Below the pieces are notes generated by a model. It saw nothing but the letters and a program-made list of their open reading frames with translations. It searched no databases and was not told where the DNA came from. Below are positions 1 to 14,480 of a stretch of DNA of 64,000 bases, piece by piece; position 1 is the stretch's first letter, and each line of letters begins with the position of its first letter. Where the stretch lies: contig NC_090942.1 in the NCBI RefSeq assembly GCF_040807025.1, forward strand, positions 192,318,247 to 192,382,246, in the 5' to 3' direction. This stretch comes from Struthio camelus. Its lineage: Eukaryota > Chordata > Aves > Struthioniformes > Struthionidae. A program made the translations under genes and the position numbers.

Positions 1-2693
1 TGGCTAAGTGTGCTCATCCCCTCAGACAAAGGTAGGCATTTGATTATAATGTGATACAAGATTTTATATGATTCATTTCCCTTCTTTTAAATTTGTCTGT
101 AACAATAAATGAAATAGTAAAACACTTGAGGCATTATGGGAACCAGGAATTCCCAGAAGGGCGGAAGTTCCTCAATATTTCTCATAAAGCATTGTCTGCT
201 GCGGACTTAATGATTTCAATAAGTTTGTAGAATAGCTTTATGTGATGATGTGAGACTTCGTGTAGGATCTAATTGTTCAATGCTAGTTTGTGCTGAAATT
301 GTCCTGAAAAGGTGTCAGAAGAAATTTGGCACTTTCTGAACAGCCGTAAAATTGTCTTTGCAAACTACTATTAAAATGAGATTATATTCAATAATTTTGG
401 TCTATCAAAATACATTTTCTTCTTCCACAGAACCACCTTTGCCATAGCTGGAGTTACCTATTGACTTTAGTGATAAAAGACAAGAAATTTCATTTCTGAT
501 TCTCTTTCACACAAAGATCTTAGGCATTTTTGACTATATCCGTATTAGACTGAAGCTGCCCTGGATCTAAACTCTGGCCCTAAGGCCCCGTGGCCTAGCC
601 TAGCTCATGTCCATACTATTTAGGACTGTATTTCCCTTAACATCAGACTGGCCAATCTGCACAACATAGCACTTGGCCTCGGAGCTCCTCTGGGCCCTTC
701 AACATCCTGTGGCCTTCAGACACAGTAGTTATTTATGTCTGGGTTTTTTTTGCTGTTCATTGTGTTTGAAAGTGACTATTTATTACCTTTTGTCTAAAAC
801 TTTCAACTCCGTAGTTTTCTTACCCACACCTTTTCAAAAAGAGTACAATTAAGACAAGTTATTGAGAGCATGCAGTATTTGAGGTTGCAAAGCTTGCTGT
901 GATAGCATTGAAGGAGTCTGTGGGGAGCAGGTTTGGAACAGGTTGGGTCCATAGTGCCCAGTGGGAACTGTTCCTGAACTGTGCTACTTGGCCCAGGCAA
1001 AAACTGCCAGGAAGTCAATTCACAGGCAGTCTGGACATTCAGAGGTCAAATGTTCAGGCTTGTGCCTTAGCCCAGTTTTATTTAGCAGTGTAGTTTTAGA
1101 CCATATGTCCACATAGGATGAATTTATGGAGTCTAACTATGGCTTTGCCTTTATTTTATTTCTTTTGGAAAGGCCTGAGGAAAGAGGAATGTGGAGGTGA
1201 AGGCTTTAGACAAAGAGTAACTTACAATTGCTCTCAACCATTCTAGTACACATGTATGGCTGGATTTAAAAAATATGATTATTGACATTTTTGTGGGTAG
1301 ATATATTTTGCACGCACATCCTGGCTCTATCCTCAGAAACATATTCAAGGAAACAGAATTTGTAACAAAGTGAAAGTCTTTTCAAATTCGGTTGGAAGAG
1401 ATTGAATAAAGTATTCTTGCAAAAAGTGAGTCTGAGTCATTCCACCTAATGCTGACTGCATAAGCTATTCAGGTGTCTGATGTAGTGTCACTTGCTGAAG
1501 ATGTATGTAAAAGTTTAAAGTGTGTGTGGAACAGGCAAATTAACTCGTATCCTTGATTTATCATTCCGAAACAAAACAAAATCGCTTGCACTGAATCCAG
1601 TAATGGCAAAGATAAAGCAAATTGATTTTCCATAACTGGACCCTGGCAATAAATAGGTAAGGCAGTATGAAAGCTATATATAGATACTGTAGTATGGAGA
1701 AAGTATCATACCCATTATCATCATCATCTGCTTTCTATAGGTCAGATATATTAGAAACATTTCCCTTGACTCTAACAAATAAATTAGTTAGAAGGTTCTA
1801 TACTAGAATTGTAAACATTATGGTAACATGTATGTGATGAGCTGTAAATTACCCTTAGTTCTGTAACTGTGTGTTATTAAAAGACAAGGCAATTGCTAAT
1901 TTTAAGCAAACGCTTAAAGATGAATTGATCTTTGATAGCTTTCACACAAGGGGTATGTACAGTAGCCATTATAACAGATAACGACATTGATATATCAGTA
2001 TTTGCAGGATTTATATTATTTGATACAAATGTCTTTGTAAGAACAGTATGCATTTTTTTCACTGGCAGGAATTTGCAAGGCCTTCTATGAGCTGTTGAAA
2101 AGCTAAATAAAATCAAACAACTTTTTTTGAATAGGAATTAAAAAGAGCAACATAGATGATATGGGCATCCTTCTTTTTTGTCAGAAGGTAAAAGCAGTAT
2201 TACATTATTTATGATTATGATGCCCTTGTAAAACTAATTGTGAGAAAAACAGAAGACTTTTTTTTTTTTTTTAATTCAGGACGTTAGACCTAACAGTTCA
2301 AACAAAAAGAGGTTGTTCCTCACAGTGTGCGATTAACCTGCAGAGCTTTCTGTTAGGGGATACTGTGAGTGCTAAAAGTTTATATGGAAGAGAAATCAAC
2401 TGAACTATGAAATACAGAGAGACTCCAATCCAGTAAGTCTCTGGGCTGCAAATGTTTGAAGGCTAGGAAAATATTAAAGGAAGTTTCATATATACTTACC
2501 CTGTTCTTATACTCTCTCCTAGGCAACTGATTTGGTCGGCGCTGTGGAGAAAGAATAGTGAATTTGGTAAAACTTTTGCCTGCCACCCTACGGCATCTGT
2601 AAGTAGAGGATGTTTGTTTGCGCTTCTAGCTTTTAAAATAATACCTTTTTTTCTTCTCATGAGGAAATGCTTAATGTTGTTTGCAGGGACTGC
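1..2693. other. non-coding stretch, no gene seen
   Basis: No open reading frame here is longer than about 80 codons, and none resembles a protein I know. The composition is AT-leaning, with scattered homopolymer runs such as a poly-T near 2258-2272. I see no CR1 tail, tRNA-like fold or CpG-rich promoter. It is probably intergenic or intronic vertebrate DNA. Confidence 0.6.
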
Positions 2694-2743
2694 TTTTTGT
2701 TTTGTTTTGTTTTGTTTTGTTTTGTTTGGTTTGTTTTGTTTTT
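2694..2743 (+). repeat. (TTTTG)n microsatellite
   Basis: About ten TTTTG units run in tandem, with one imperfect unit (TTTGG) near the 3' side. This is an ordinary pentanucleotide microsatellite. It could be the remnant of a retroposon tail, but no adjoining element is recognisable. Confidence 0.9.
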
Positions 2744-4949
2744 AAAGGAAGCATTGTTACTGTTTGCTGATCTGAGGACCATTCTCTATTAAGATCAGAG
2801 GGAAAGAAGATGATGTGTCATGTTTACTCTAGGAAGGGTGGTACAAGAACGGCTGGGCAGCCAGGCACACCCAAACCCACTCTGAAAAACATACTGGAAG
2901 CTATGCCGTTCAGGGGAGCATTTGCTATTAGGGGAGAATTTGAAAGAGTAAAGAGGAACATTTAAGTAAAATTAATGTACTGAAGTCATACATAGAAATT
3001 GTGCCTTAAAATTTAATAATGGAATAGTTCAAATGAAATTCTCTGTTTACATGAAAAGTGAATTCCATCTTTTTTTGTTCCCTTTCTTTTTTTTCTCTCT
3101 TTCATTAATGTTACACATTTTATGTACCGCATGCTCTACAGTATTCCTCTCCTTTTCTCCCCCCCGGTCCCCTCTTTTCTCAACATGTCTGTCTCAAAAA
3201 TGTCACAGAACAGGGTGAAATTTCTCCATCCCAATCTTCCCTGCCATCCAGTCATTAAATCCCTAAAGCAGGACCCCCATTTCTTATGAAGTGCTCTGAA
3301 CACTCTACTGTAGTTCAGAAAACACATCTTTAAAATGTGAAATTTTCATTCTTGCCCAAGAAGACAACAAATGCAGAAAAGTCCAGGACATATAAAGCAC
3401 TTTCAGTACTTCCTTTTGGTCTGAGCATCATATATAAATGTGCTGTGGGGTACAAATTTCAAATCTGGGACACGGAGGATACAAGTACCTTCCAAGTGAC
3501 TGTGAATTCCACTTCTTTCAGGCTCGCAGGTACTGAAGGGCCTTTGTGCACTGCTGCTTTCCTGGTGGTTCGTGATGTTGTCCCTTTCGTGGTTTTGAGT
3601 TAAAGGCGGAAGGGTCCCAGCAGATCCTGACCGTTCAGAGATCCTGGGCTCACTCAAGTACTCACTCAAGGCACATCCTCTGCCTAGTACCCCTTGCTGC
3701 TCATCCGGGTAGGCACCGATGACAGTGCCAGAGGAAACCTTGGGTATATCAAGAGTGACTACCAAGGTCTCAAGGAGAGGTTAAAGAGCATGGGGACCCA
3801 GGTGGTGCTCTCCTCAATCCTTCCAGTGAAGGAGAAAGGACTGGATAGCAACCTGCATTGCAACCAAAGCTAATGAAGCAGCAGTGCAGATGGCCTGGCA
3901 CACTAGCTTCTTGCACCCCTGTACGCAGCAAAAAAAAAACCCCAAAGACCAGTACTTTTCTCTCTAAATGATCCACTGAAATCAGTAGGGCCACCAACTG
4001 AGTGAAGTCTTGCTCAGCAGAAAAATGAGGGATTCTGTCATCCTCACAAAGTCAGTGGTACAGCTCAGTGAAGGCAGAGACTACTCAGCATTAGGAATGG
4101 AGGCATGTTAGGTCCACCAGTCATGATAGAGGGACAAGGAGAATAAAAGGGTTCTCTGGATTCTTCTGTTTAACAGGCAGTGCTTTACTTGTCCCTCTCA
4201 GCTAATTGCACTGGGTCAACGATAATACAGATGTTCAGCTAGGATTAGCTACTACTTTCTGGCCTATTTGGCTTCCCATGCCCCATTTTTCCAGGAGACA
4301 GAGAGATGCTGTGTGATAAGCCCTTAGTCCCTCTGAACAGTTGTCACTGAGCACCTGAGATGCTGCCAGGGTTATACTCAGATCCTTGTGTTTCTGCAGA
4401 GACTGGAGAGCTGAACTGAGGCAACCATGCATCAATGACTATCATTTCTGGGGCCGGAATGGACACTCTTTCCAGCGAGCGAAGCATCTCTGGAGAAAGA
4501 TGAAAAGTTTCTTCCGGCTCCGTCCTTGGAGGGAAGGGAAAGAGTGTAAGCAGAATGACTCACTTGGGACACAGTCACTAGCCTGGAAGTGCTTGGGCTT
4601 CCTTGCATATTCAGCTAGAGCAACTTTCTCCAGTGGTCCCTCCCTGAGGAGCCTGCTCTGTCCCTGAGCAGGGATAAGAAGGCTTTTTGCACTTCAGCAA
4701 CTCTGCCAAGTGTGCACAAAGGTATAGTTTCTCAAGGGCTTGACAACATTTCCCAACCCATATTCAAAAGCCATTTGCAGACCCCAGTATGCCAGGGTAT
4801 CCAGTGGCTCTCAGTCCACAGATACCTGGGCTGAAGCAGAGCCCAGTTCTAGGCTTGGTGCATGCACGTGAGAGGAGGAGGTCTGCTCATGAGCAGTGTG
4901 GGGCAGCTCAAGCCGGTGAACTCTTTCCCCAGTCGAGGAGGCGGATTTC
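2744..4949. other. non-coding stretch, no gene seen
   Basis: It contains unremarkable non-coding sequence. A minus-strand frame of 120 codons (3403-3765) and a plus-strand frame of 93 codons (4386-4667) are open but resemble no family I know and lie in otherwise featureless DNA, so I treat them as chance. Confidence 0.55.
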
Positions 4950-5090
4950 ATCCACCTTTCGAGTCCATTGCTGCTTCCCTTTTGGGAAGCCCAAGCAAAC
5001 CCAAAGAACCCCCTAAGTGACCATCTGGCAGCTGCACAAGACGCACACCAGTCTGCCCGTGTCCTCGTGGGTGCTATATCCAGCTGAGCT
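4950..5090 (+). repeat. dispersed repeat, copy 1 (family not recognised)
   Basis: This segment aligns by eye with 12195-12350 in the same orientation. The best part is 5018-5075 against 12279-12337. Both copies share the order 'cccaaag', then 'tga(c/t)cat(c/t)tggca', then 'ctgcacaagac', then 'gtgt(c)' and 'gggtgct', with small indels. I judge the core about three-quarters identical, counted by eye and not computed. It is too long and ordered for chance, so it is probably an old interspersed element such as a solo LTR or non-autonomous transposon. I recognise no family and cannot define its ends. Confidence 0.5.
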
Positions 5091-8000
5091 CATCCCCGCA
5101 GGGGCACTCATGTCTGAGGTTGGGTAGTAGCTTTGTGGCAAATTTCATGATAACAATTTGGACTTAGGAACCTATATTCTACCCAGGTCTGCTTGTTCTC
5201 GAAGTTAAGTGTTGTTACTCTTTCCCAGGCATCGTTAATGGAAACATTATAGTTTTATATTTGTTCCTGCTGTAGTTTAACTAGCGAAGAAAATAGAACG
5301 TTATTGCCATTATAGCTGAGTAACTTAGTGAGCAAAAAGAAATTAATAAGATGCCATTTATTCTTCTTGACAGATTTTAGGGAGCACACCAGTAATTAAA
5401 GAATAGAACTACCCTTAGCACATTTTCAAAAAATGTTTTCTGTGTGTTTTGGAAGAGTGATTTGTGGAGAGTTTATGTGGTACTGCTTATCAATAAAAGC
5501 CTCACACTTCCTCTAAAAAGAAAACCAACCTCAAATAGAAAAAAGGAACACGTTCTTAATGGAGAAATGCAATAACATTGCAAGCTGCAATTGATTTTGA
5601 GGTTCTAAGAGAAGCTTGCCCTGGAATATAACCTAAGTGTTATGCACTAGATTTTTTCACATAAAAATGCTAAGTAAAAAGTACCTTTAGGTCATGAATC
5701 CAATATATGAGATGCTGAGTACCATCGGTTGCCAGTTATCAAGTCCTGATTACCTCTGAGTTGTGGCACCACTGGCATTTTAGGGGACATAAGTAGAATA
5801 TACTTCAAGTAATGAGGTTAAATTATCAGGGTTAGACTTCATGCATGTACAGTACCTAAGAATCCAGGTTCAGGGCTGCTTAGTATATTACACGGCAAAC
5901 CAAAGTCTCCCAAAGCCTAAGTTTCTACTGAGATCCTGAAGCTTAGAGCATTTCTGAGGCCATCCCTGAAAATCCACATTTCTCCTGTCCCAATTTAAGG
6001 CTGGTTATGCTTCCCATCTGTCCTGGCAGACAGAAGCATCAGTGTTCCTCTAGGAAAGACCACAGGCAGGTTTGTCCCCCAGGCAGGTGATATTACTGAG
6101 GAGGCAGGTGCTTTGAGGTCAAGTGCAGCTGGACTGGTCCGTATGGCTGATAAACACCTTGAGAACACCCTGAGAAAGTAGATATGGTTTTCCCTGGACA
6201 TACAATTTAGGCTTCCTCTGAGGACTCCTACAGGTTATTATGGACTGGCAGTAAGTCCAGCTCCAGGCTGGGCTTAAGGTTTGCTCCTGCATAGCACAGC
6301 TGATTAATGAGATAGGATGTAGGCTGAGCAGTTGTCACTTGGCTTATGCAATATTTTGATGATGTTTGTACTGGACTCTGAAGTGTCCTACTCCTTCTCT
6401 CTCTTTACATCCATCATGTTTAACACAGCTCTGATTCACTGTAGTGCTTACCTGGCTATAATGCAAATGCAATTGTATAAATGTTACTGGAGTTACACGG
6501 GTGTTGAAGCAACACCAAAGAATGAGGGCCATTACGTTGAAAACTGAAGCATCTTTTGATGCTTTACCTTTCAAACCATCAACAGGATTGTATAACCCGG
6601 TTGCCTACATTTGCAAGACCCTTAATTTTGCAACTGAAATCCAGGCCTCTATTCTATGGACACAAGATCACCTTATTTCATGAATAAGTATGGTGTGGAG
6701 GGAGGCCGCTCTGCAGCTACCCCCATCACTCTGATGTAGCCTACAACACACTAAACAGCAACACGGAAAGGCTGCAGACATCTCAGAAGAAATAGCACTG
6801 GCTGTGGCCTCGTCTTGCTTAAGCACTTTCCATACTACTCTGACTAGTGTCTGGGGATATTCCTTCTTTCAGGATGGAGCTAGTCAGGATGCTTCAGCCA
6901 TGAAAAACAACAACAACAATCAGGAGAAACCTCAAAGAAATTATCATAAGCAAATCGTGGTGAATAAACTAAAAAAGCTTTTGCTTTACATGGAACATGT
7001 AAACCAGATGTTTCCTTGCTGGCTTTTTTCTCCCGTCTCTTCCACAGTCCTGTTGTCAGGCCTAATTCTAAGTGCCTTTGCAAAGGGGTAGAAATTTTCA
7101 AGAAACCTTTAGGCCATTGGAGTCATGTACATTTTTCTGTAAGAGCATAAAAGAAAGAGGAATTAACCCCGCTGGTCTGTGCTTCACTACAATGAGGACA
7201 AGTCAATCATAGAGGATAGTTCAAATATCTTAGTCCCTGGTGATTTTTCTTGGTAACCACCATTTTATCTCTACGTTAAAGGGCGTTGGGTTCCTTCCCT
7301 TGCAGAAAATGTTCATGCAAAAGAAAGTTTGCTCTCTGGTTCAGTGCCTTGGTGTTGCCAGGACACAAGTCTATGCAAACAAGTGTTAAGCTCCTTAAGG
7401 CTAAGAAGTAATTATCCAGCTTTGCCTGCTGACTGGTTGACTTGCTGCCGAGGGACTACAGCCAGGCTTGCGACTTCGAAGCGTATTGCCTTACAAGTGA
7501 CAGAACGTACTGCAGGGATAAGGGAGGGTACAGATTAGCACGGTTCAGTGAACAGAAAAACAAGCAATATAGGGCTACATGGGGTGTGGTCAGAATAGAT
7601 ATTTATTCATCTGGAAGCCATCTGGATTTCTGGGTACAAGCCTCATTTTGCGAAGGCAGGGATGGTACTATTCAAAATTTGAAGGAGTTTCTTCCAGCTC
7701 CATTTTACTAAAGCATTTTCTTTGCGCGTTTTTGTCTCCTGCAGGGACTTCATATAGCAAATCATTCTTCAGAAGCTTATTCTTTGCAGGTATTTTGCCT
7801 TTTATTCCTTCTTAGTGGAATTTCTGTCTTTTTGATGAGCTATGGCTGCGTGACCACCCAGCCTGGATGAAAGCAATCCATCTTTGAGTTCCCCTATCCA
7901 TCCTCTGTAAAGAGACATTTAACTTTTTTTTCAGTTATTCCTTCTGGTTCCTTGAATCCAAATGGCTAATCAAACCCAGAAGAGAACTGACACAAACAGT

Positions 8001-11000
8001 GACAGGAAAGAAAAAAGCTAACTAACACTGACTTGCCTTTGGAGAAAATAAATTAAGGATATAGCTCAATTTCGGTAAGCACAGCTGAAATGAAATATGT
8101 TTTAAATTATATTTAAAGCTTCAGTTTGTTCTTTTTTCTTGAGCAATAAGAACGTTGATAGTTTAGGGTTCTATTAAGCAAAGATAATTACGAATCAAAT
8201 TAAGAACCAAAAAGTACTGTTCAAATTATACGTTAGTCTTCCCAGCACATGTATGCTTTGCCGTCTGCTCTGCAGAAAAACATTTTAGAGACATACAAAA
8301 ACTACATGAGCAAATAAATATGGATAGAAGTAAGCCTATATAAAGAATATCAGGCTAGAAGTCATTCTTTTCATAATGTAGGATATCAAGAGGAATCTGG
8401 CTCGATCCCCAAGAGCAAGAGGCTTCATAGAAGTACATGTGTCTTCACTTTTAAATATTCATTTACGTTCCTTAAATGTTCCTTAAAATGTTATGGAAAG
8501 CCATGGCTTCCTTAATGGAGACTGGAGAGTTTATAGTGATGTTAGCTGAGAGAAATTTCAGTTTCTCAATGAGACTGGATCCAGCCCCCATGCAAGCAGG
8601 TATCACAGATGGGGACATCTTCCCTACCTTTAGACACCTATAGTGTAAACCTATACAATGACCCACATATCCTTAACGGACAATGGAGAATAATCATTTT
8701 TACGGGGTTATTTTAGATGTCTCCTTTAGGACAAGATGAATTAAAACCTGGTCTCTGCCCTTCTGCTGATTATAGAGGGAAGTTAGGGTGGTGACTGGCT
8801 GAGAAATCCTTGTCTGTTTTTCCCTCACCGGCTACTACTGCTCAGATTTCATGAGCAAATGGTTGCTTACAAAACGACAACATCATAAACATCTGAACTC
8901 CACAGAACCATTGGATGATTTTGTGATGATTACAACTTGATTTTGTCTATTCAGACTTCTGTGTAGAAATACTCTAATACTTTGGTGAACTACATATTAT
9001 ATAGGAAGAGAAATTCACTCTGATGTTTTCAGTGGATTTCCATCAGAGCAAATAGCTTTCTTTCACACTTAACTCTGTTTTACTCTAGTTTGTACAAAAG
9101 ATTAGAAACATCTGTTCTCTGGCTCCATCAGGAAAAATTGAACACACTATCTGAGCACTTAGGTTTAAAATTAAGTCAATAAACTTTCTGGACATTTTAT
9201 TTACAACTAAGTTATTAAATGGTTTCTCTTTATGAAAGTACATTAAAGATAATAACTAAAGAAAATACATTATGTATTGGATTACTTGAAACACAAATTA
9301 CTTTCTGAATCTGCAAACGCGAAGATCTAATTGTTGCTATCTATTCTTAGTACTAACTAGCGCTCTCTTTTTGGATCACGCCCGTAAAAATACTAGCGCT
9401 ATTTTTCTCTGTTCCTATTTAGTAGGAGTTTCTCACTGCTTACATTTTCCGGAGGATTTTAAACCACCTTTTCTAACCAAAAAAAAGGTCAAAACGATCA
9501 CTTCATTTATCCACTCCTCTCCCTCTCTCTCCCCCAGCAAATAACTTTTAAACTCAGTGTCCCCTTTCAACCAAATTAAACAGAGGGATAGAGGTTTCCA
9601 GAATACTTATGCTCTACATGATTTGTGAAAATTGACAGCTAGGTAGGGGAGAGATGCAGATGAATGTGTCTCCTGAGGGAGAAAACAGACATATTTGTCC
9701 CTCCGTCATGATACATTGCCTTTGGCAGCAACCAGCTGCCCCGCCATACACTCTTTTGTGGCTGTTGGGGCAGCTCAGGAGGACATGGGAGAGATTTGGG
9801 TTACTGCAGGATAAGAGGGGAGATGAAAGGGGGTTAGGGGACCCAAATGAAAAGTGTGATTTATCTATTAGTTACGTAGCTCATGAAGCAATTTGTTGTC
9901 GTTCTTTTTTTTTTTTGCTGGTTCATTTTCCTCTGTTTAAAGACCCTCTTTGAATGACCTGATAAGAGCTTTCTAAACATGTCCAAATATGCACACAAAC
10001 TGAAAACACACTCCCTTTGACATTGATTCACTGTCTCAGAATAAGCTTTCCAGGGCCTTTTAAAGAAAAGTATATAAAATTCCATGAAAAGTAATCCACA
10101 ATCTTAGATTTTAGTTTGAATTCCTTGAACCCAGAAGCAGGGCTGCTATTTCTGTGACAAATACACACATTTGGTATGCTCTGCAATTAATCTTATGGTT
10201 ATTTACACGTAGAAGACTTAAGTGAGATTGATGTATATGCACAAGAGGGAAAAGGAAAGACAAAACAAAAGTAAAAACCATGAAAGAAGGATGTCTGTGA
10301 AGATTAGAAACAGCCAAGAATTTTTCATCAAAGTGGCTGTTATCTGAATGTGCCAGTTATTTGAAACTAAAATTCCTTTTGTACGAATGCATTAGTTTCA
10401 ACCACATTTTTGTACAAGACAGGAAGACTTTCAATTCAAAGCAGAACTGAAAGATCCACCTGTTAATCTTTACGAACCCCCCAAAATTCCGGCATCTAAA
10501 GTTATTTGAAGCCCTTCCCTACAAGTGCAGCTGATTTCTGTGGAAACATTACAGCTTTGCACCAAGAGGAATACGCGTCAAGAAAAACCCTGAGATCCTA
10601 CAGTCTGTCCCAGGCTTGATGTGCCTGGTGTGGAAACCTGTTGCTGTCTGGAGAAGCAGCAGGCACAGACACGCGTCTGCTCACAGGGTAAAAACCTCTC
10701 TGCAAATTCAGATATTCGTTGCTGAAACTCTTACAGTGACTCCTGAAAGCCTTGTCACAACTTGTGTGAGCCCTGCTGTGGGAGCTGCAAAGGTGGTAAA
10801 GCTGGGATGAGCTATCCACAGCTCCCAGAACAGGCACGCCTGCGTCTTCCTTCTGGGGCTCAGGCACTAAACCGAAAGCACGACTTTTATTTACCTCAGG
10901 TACTGAGCTTGTGCTCTTCTGGGATGGCCCATCAACCAGACATTAACTGGAAGCCTGTGGCAGGCCCCTACAAGCAGAGGGTACTCTTGGAAAGGGGAAT

Positions 11001-12194
11001 AGGCCAGCCTGTCTGAGTTTCCAACTCAGATAAAATCTTCATATGCCTAAAGTCAGAGCAAAAGTGGGTGTTCCCATTAACTTGGTGGCTTCTTCTTTCA
11101 CTTTTCTGCATTTCATTTCTTCATCAAGCTTTGTTCCCAGCTCCCTTTCTGTAACACCTCTGAGCTTCTTGTGTCGCTGTCACGATGCCTCCTTACAGGC
11201 CATTTTGTGTGCTGTGATCCAAATCTTGGGTTGCTTCAGTCTTCTGAGCAAAGCTGAGAAAATGTCAGGAAAATTCCTGTCAGGTACAGAGCTCGTTCCC
11301 TTTGCTGGGTCAGCTCTCACAATTGTAACTAGTTTCCCTAGAAGGGGGCCTGCTGCAAGCGGACTTTTCTGGGAAGGCATCAGTAATTCAGTCCCAGACT
11401 TCACCAGGTTCCTGTGACAAACTCAAAGGTGCTTTATCCTTGAGTAAGTGCCTTGAATACTCTTTACCACACTTTGGAAAAGCCCAAGCCCTGCTTTTTG
11501 AGTTTCAAGCATCGATTCTGAGGAAGGTAGCATGAATAAAAAAATGTGAGCCTGGGCATGCAGTTGTAGGAGGTCTCTCTTCGCAAGGTTTCAGAGATTT
11601 GTTCTGCCATAACCTCCGGTCTGTGTCTTAGACCTACCACATAAACGATGAGGAAGGTTTTTCTTCTTTTAAGTCCAATAACCATTCGCTGATGCTCAAG
11701 GGGCGTTCCAGAGGAGGAGAGAAAAGCCTCCGGAAGGTCTGAGATACTTTCCTAAAGCAGAGAAGAGTAGCTGGTCACAGTGCTGGGTGTGATTACTCCC
11801 ATATTTTCTCATTTCCTCTAAGGTCTAGTTAAACATTTCCACTCACCGGTTTAACTGCTGATGATAAAAGAGTGTCTTTAACAGTTTTGCCCCCAGCATT
11901 TCATATACCTCACAATAAACTAGCCAGTGAAATTTTACCCCTGAAGCTCTTAAGATTTCTTTGGACAATGCTACCAGGCAACCAGCTTCATAAGCTCTGT
12001 GTTGCCTGTCTTGGCACTGACAGAATGAAAGGATACGGTTTCAGGAGAACAGGAGGCACAACATCTTAACAACCCTTATTATAATTCTCTATCCAAATAA
12101 TCTCCTCTGAGGTAATGTGCCTTGTGAGCCTGTCACATAAACTGTTGGGGAGATATTAATCTTTTCCTGAAAAGGCAGATAATGCCCACTGTTG
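5091..12194. other. non-coding stretch, no gene seen
   Basis: About 7 kb without a supported gene. Short frames of 60-124 codons exist on both strands, but none carries a recognisable domain and none is flanked by convincing splice sites. Near 9358-9405 the motif ACTAGCGCT occurs twice about 35 bases apart, the only small regularity I noticed. No CR1 tail or RNA gene was seen. Confidence 0.55.
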
Positions 12195-12350
12195 TTTTTT
12201 CATTTCTTTCATTTCAGTTGTCACATCCCTTTTTGGGTGAAAGGCACCAGAGGAACCCAAAGACCCCCAGGCTCCCAGTGATCATTTGGCAATCTGCACA
12301 AGACAGACAACAGTTTCACAGTGTCTGTATGGGTGCTGGCCAGGAGATAA
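12195..12350 (+). repeat. dispersed repeat, copy 2 (family not recognised)
   Basis: This is the second member of the pair described at 4950-5090, in the same orientation and about 7.3 kb downstream. The shared core is 12279-12337. Outside the core, similarity extends upstream through a CCCTTTTTGGG-like block (about 12227) and fades downstream after 12340. The two copies are clearly diverged, so this is not a recent segmental duplication. Confidence 0.5.
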
Positions 12351-14458
12351 AAACAAATGAGATTAGAGCCTGCCATGCCTTTTAGCAGGGCACGTATCGG
12401 GCTGAGCTCCTTACCTCCCTACAGTGAAGCCCCAGGACTAGCAGCTGCGGTGGAGCTTCAGAGTTCTGCAGATCTTGCTGGAGATGGCATATAAATTCAG
12501 TTTGTACGATGAGATGGGAGTATTGCTGAGGTTATCTGCCATTCACATCCTTTCCTCCTGCTACGGTCACCTCTTCTAAGGCCATGCTTGAGGCTTAAGC
12601 CAGTGTGTCTTTAGATAGAAGGCACTCTGCTCTTAATACGGAGTTTTGCAACCCCTGTCACAAGTCCTATCTTGCTGCCCAAATGGACTCCCGTTGGAGG
12701 AGGCAAGGTTCTGGTAACTTGCTCAAAAATATCAGAGAATCCTCCAAAGAAACCTCAGTCTATAAGCTCAAAGCCACAAAATTATGCCATACCTTCTTCT
12801 TAGCCAGGCAGTATTATGGACCATATTACGAAATATTATGGTTCCAGGAATACTGTAATGCTGTTTTTTCACAGTTGTTGTGTCCTAATAAAGATGTTCA
12901 CAGTTTCTAGTTGCACTTGAAAAGAATTTGGTCTTCTGAGGAACAGTATAGGTGTATGCCCTTCTAAAGACTGAGAGAGTTCATAGTCTATCAGATACTT
13001 GTCCTTCTTTGCACTTCCTGTAATGTGACCACACTAAAGTTTTGGCCTCTTTTCCTGAAGAAAAATTATTAACATTCAGCCATGGAAACATCTTTGGCCC
13101 ATCTTGAGGCAATCGGAAGAGGCAAATAATACTGAAAAAGAATATTTGTTAATCCTCTTCACTTACAAAACTATGAAACATTTCTCTCGAATTCACAATC
13201 TGGTATTGCGGTGGACTGAGTTATTTGCTGGATATCATCAGCATAGGCTTTCAATAAAGTGCTGCTAAACTTTGAAGACTAACTGCCTATTATTTCTACT
13301 GGTCTTTGTCTGTGAGCACATATTGCGTTTTCAAACACAAAAACTTGTTTTTTTCCATGAATGAAAATGAGCTATTTTTCAGATCATACTTTAGCCATTG
13401 CAGTCTTTTATGTTTTGAACCACAAATTATAAGGTAGATAGTTGTGATGGGACTGATGGAGAACCTAACTGGCAGAGATGCAAAGGAGACATTGCTTTGT
13501 GTCCCTCTTTCCAAATAGGTTTCTGACCTCAAAACTCAGAACTCATATCCCCTGTATGAGAAAAGGTTAAGGCAAAATTTCTGTTTACCGCCACCAGTAA
13601 TCACTTCAACAGTGCTAGTGTGATACCAAACCTTGGCAAATGTGGGATTAGAAAATTAGAAAGAGAAAATCAGAAGAAAGAGCTAGGGTAGGTTGGTTTG
13701 ATTAACTTAGTCTGTTTAAAATAGTGGAAAGATTTTAGAGAAAACTTCCTAATTTAACACCTTCTGTTAGTGCAGGTAGTTTTATTTCAGGAAGTGGCAG
13801 AAGTGTGTCCCTCTCCTGCAATGTACAGCCGACGTAGGCTTATTACTGCAAATTAAAGTAGTATCCAGGCCACTTTAAGATGTATTGAGAGTGAACCAAA
13901 GAATCAGGAAATCGTTGCTTTCAATTTTGTTGTGAATTCATTCTCTCTTAGGGATGTCAGGTTTGGTAGGCAAGAAGATCTCACCTTAGTTATTCATTTT
14001 TTTGTTCATAGCAAAGTGCATCAAATACCTGATACTCCATGAGGTGTCATGCTTTCTGGTCACATAGCCTCCCCCCGCACACCATTTTTGTGATCTTTTA
14101 TAAACATAAGGCCCCCTGACATCATAAAAGAATTATACAGATTGTTTATGATGGGATTTATGCCCAAGATTTTCAGCCTAGTCGCTTCAATTATAATGAA
14201 TATGCGCTGAAAACATCCAGGACTGGAATCATCATTGCCCTCTTTATGCTTTACTTGTTCCAATGACAAAAAGTAGTCATTAACTCAGTTTAATGGTCTC
14301 ATTAGGACTGGTTTCTGATTGCTTTGGATGACTGGAGGCAAGCAAAGCAGCTGGAGTGTATTGTGTATCTGCCCTGCAGCAGTCCACAATCTGCCTCTGT
14401 TGTATTCCTTCATCAACATACATCAGGTTTGAACACCCAAAAGTCAACCAGAACTAGC

Positions 14459-14480
14459 TATAATCACACTATAATCACAC
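14459..14480 (+). repeat. 11-bp perfect tandem duplication
   Basis: The unit TATAATCACAC occurs twice head to tail with no mismatch. It is probably a replication-slippage duplication. No function is inferred. Confidence 0.85.

Noticed and set aside
3403-3765. 120-codon minus-strand frame
   Set aside because: It shows no recognised domain and sits in featureless non-coding sequence.
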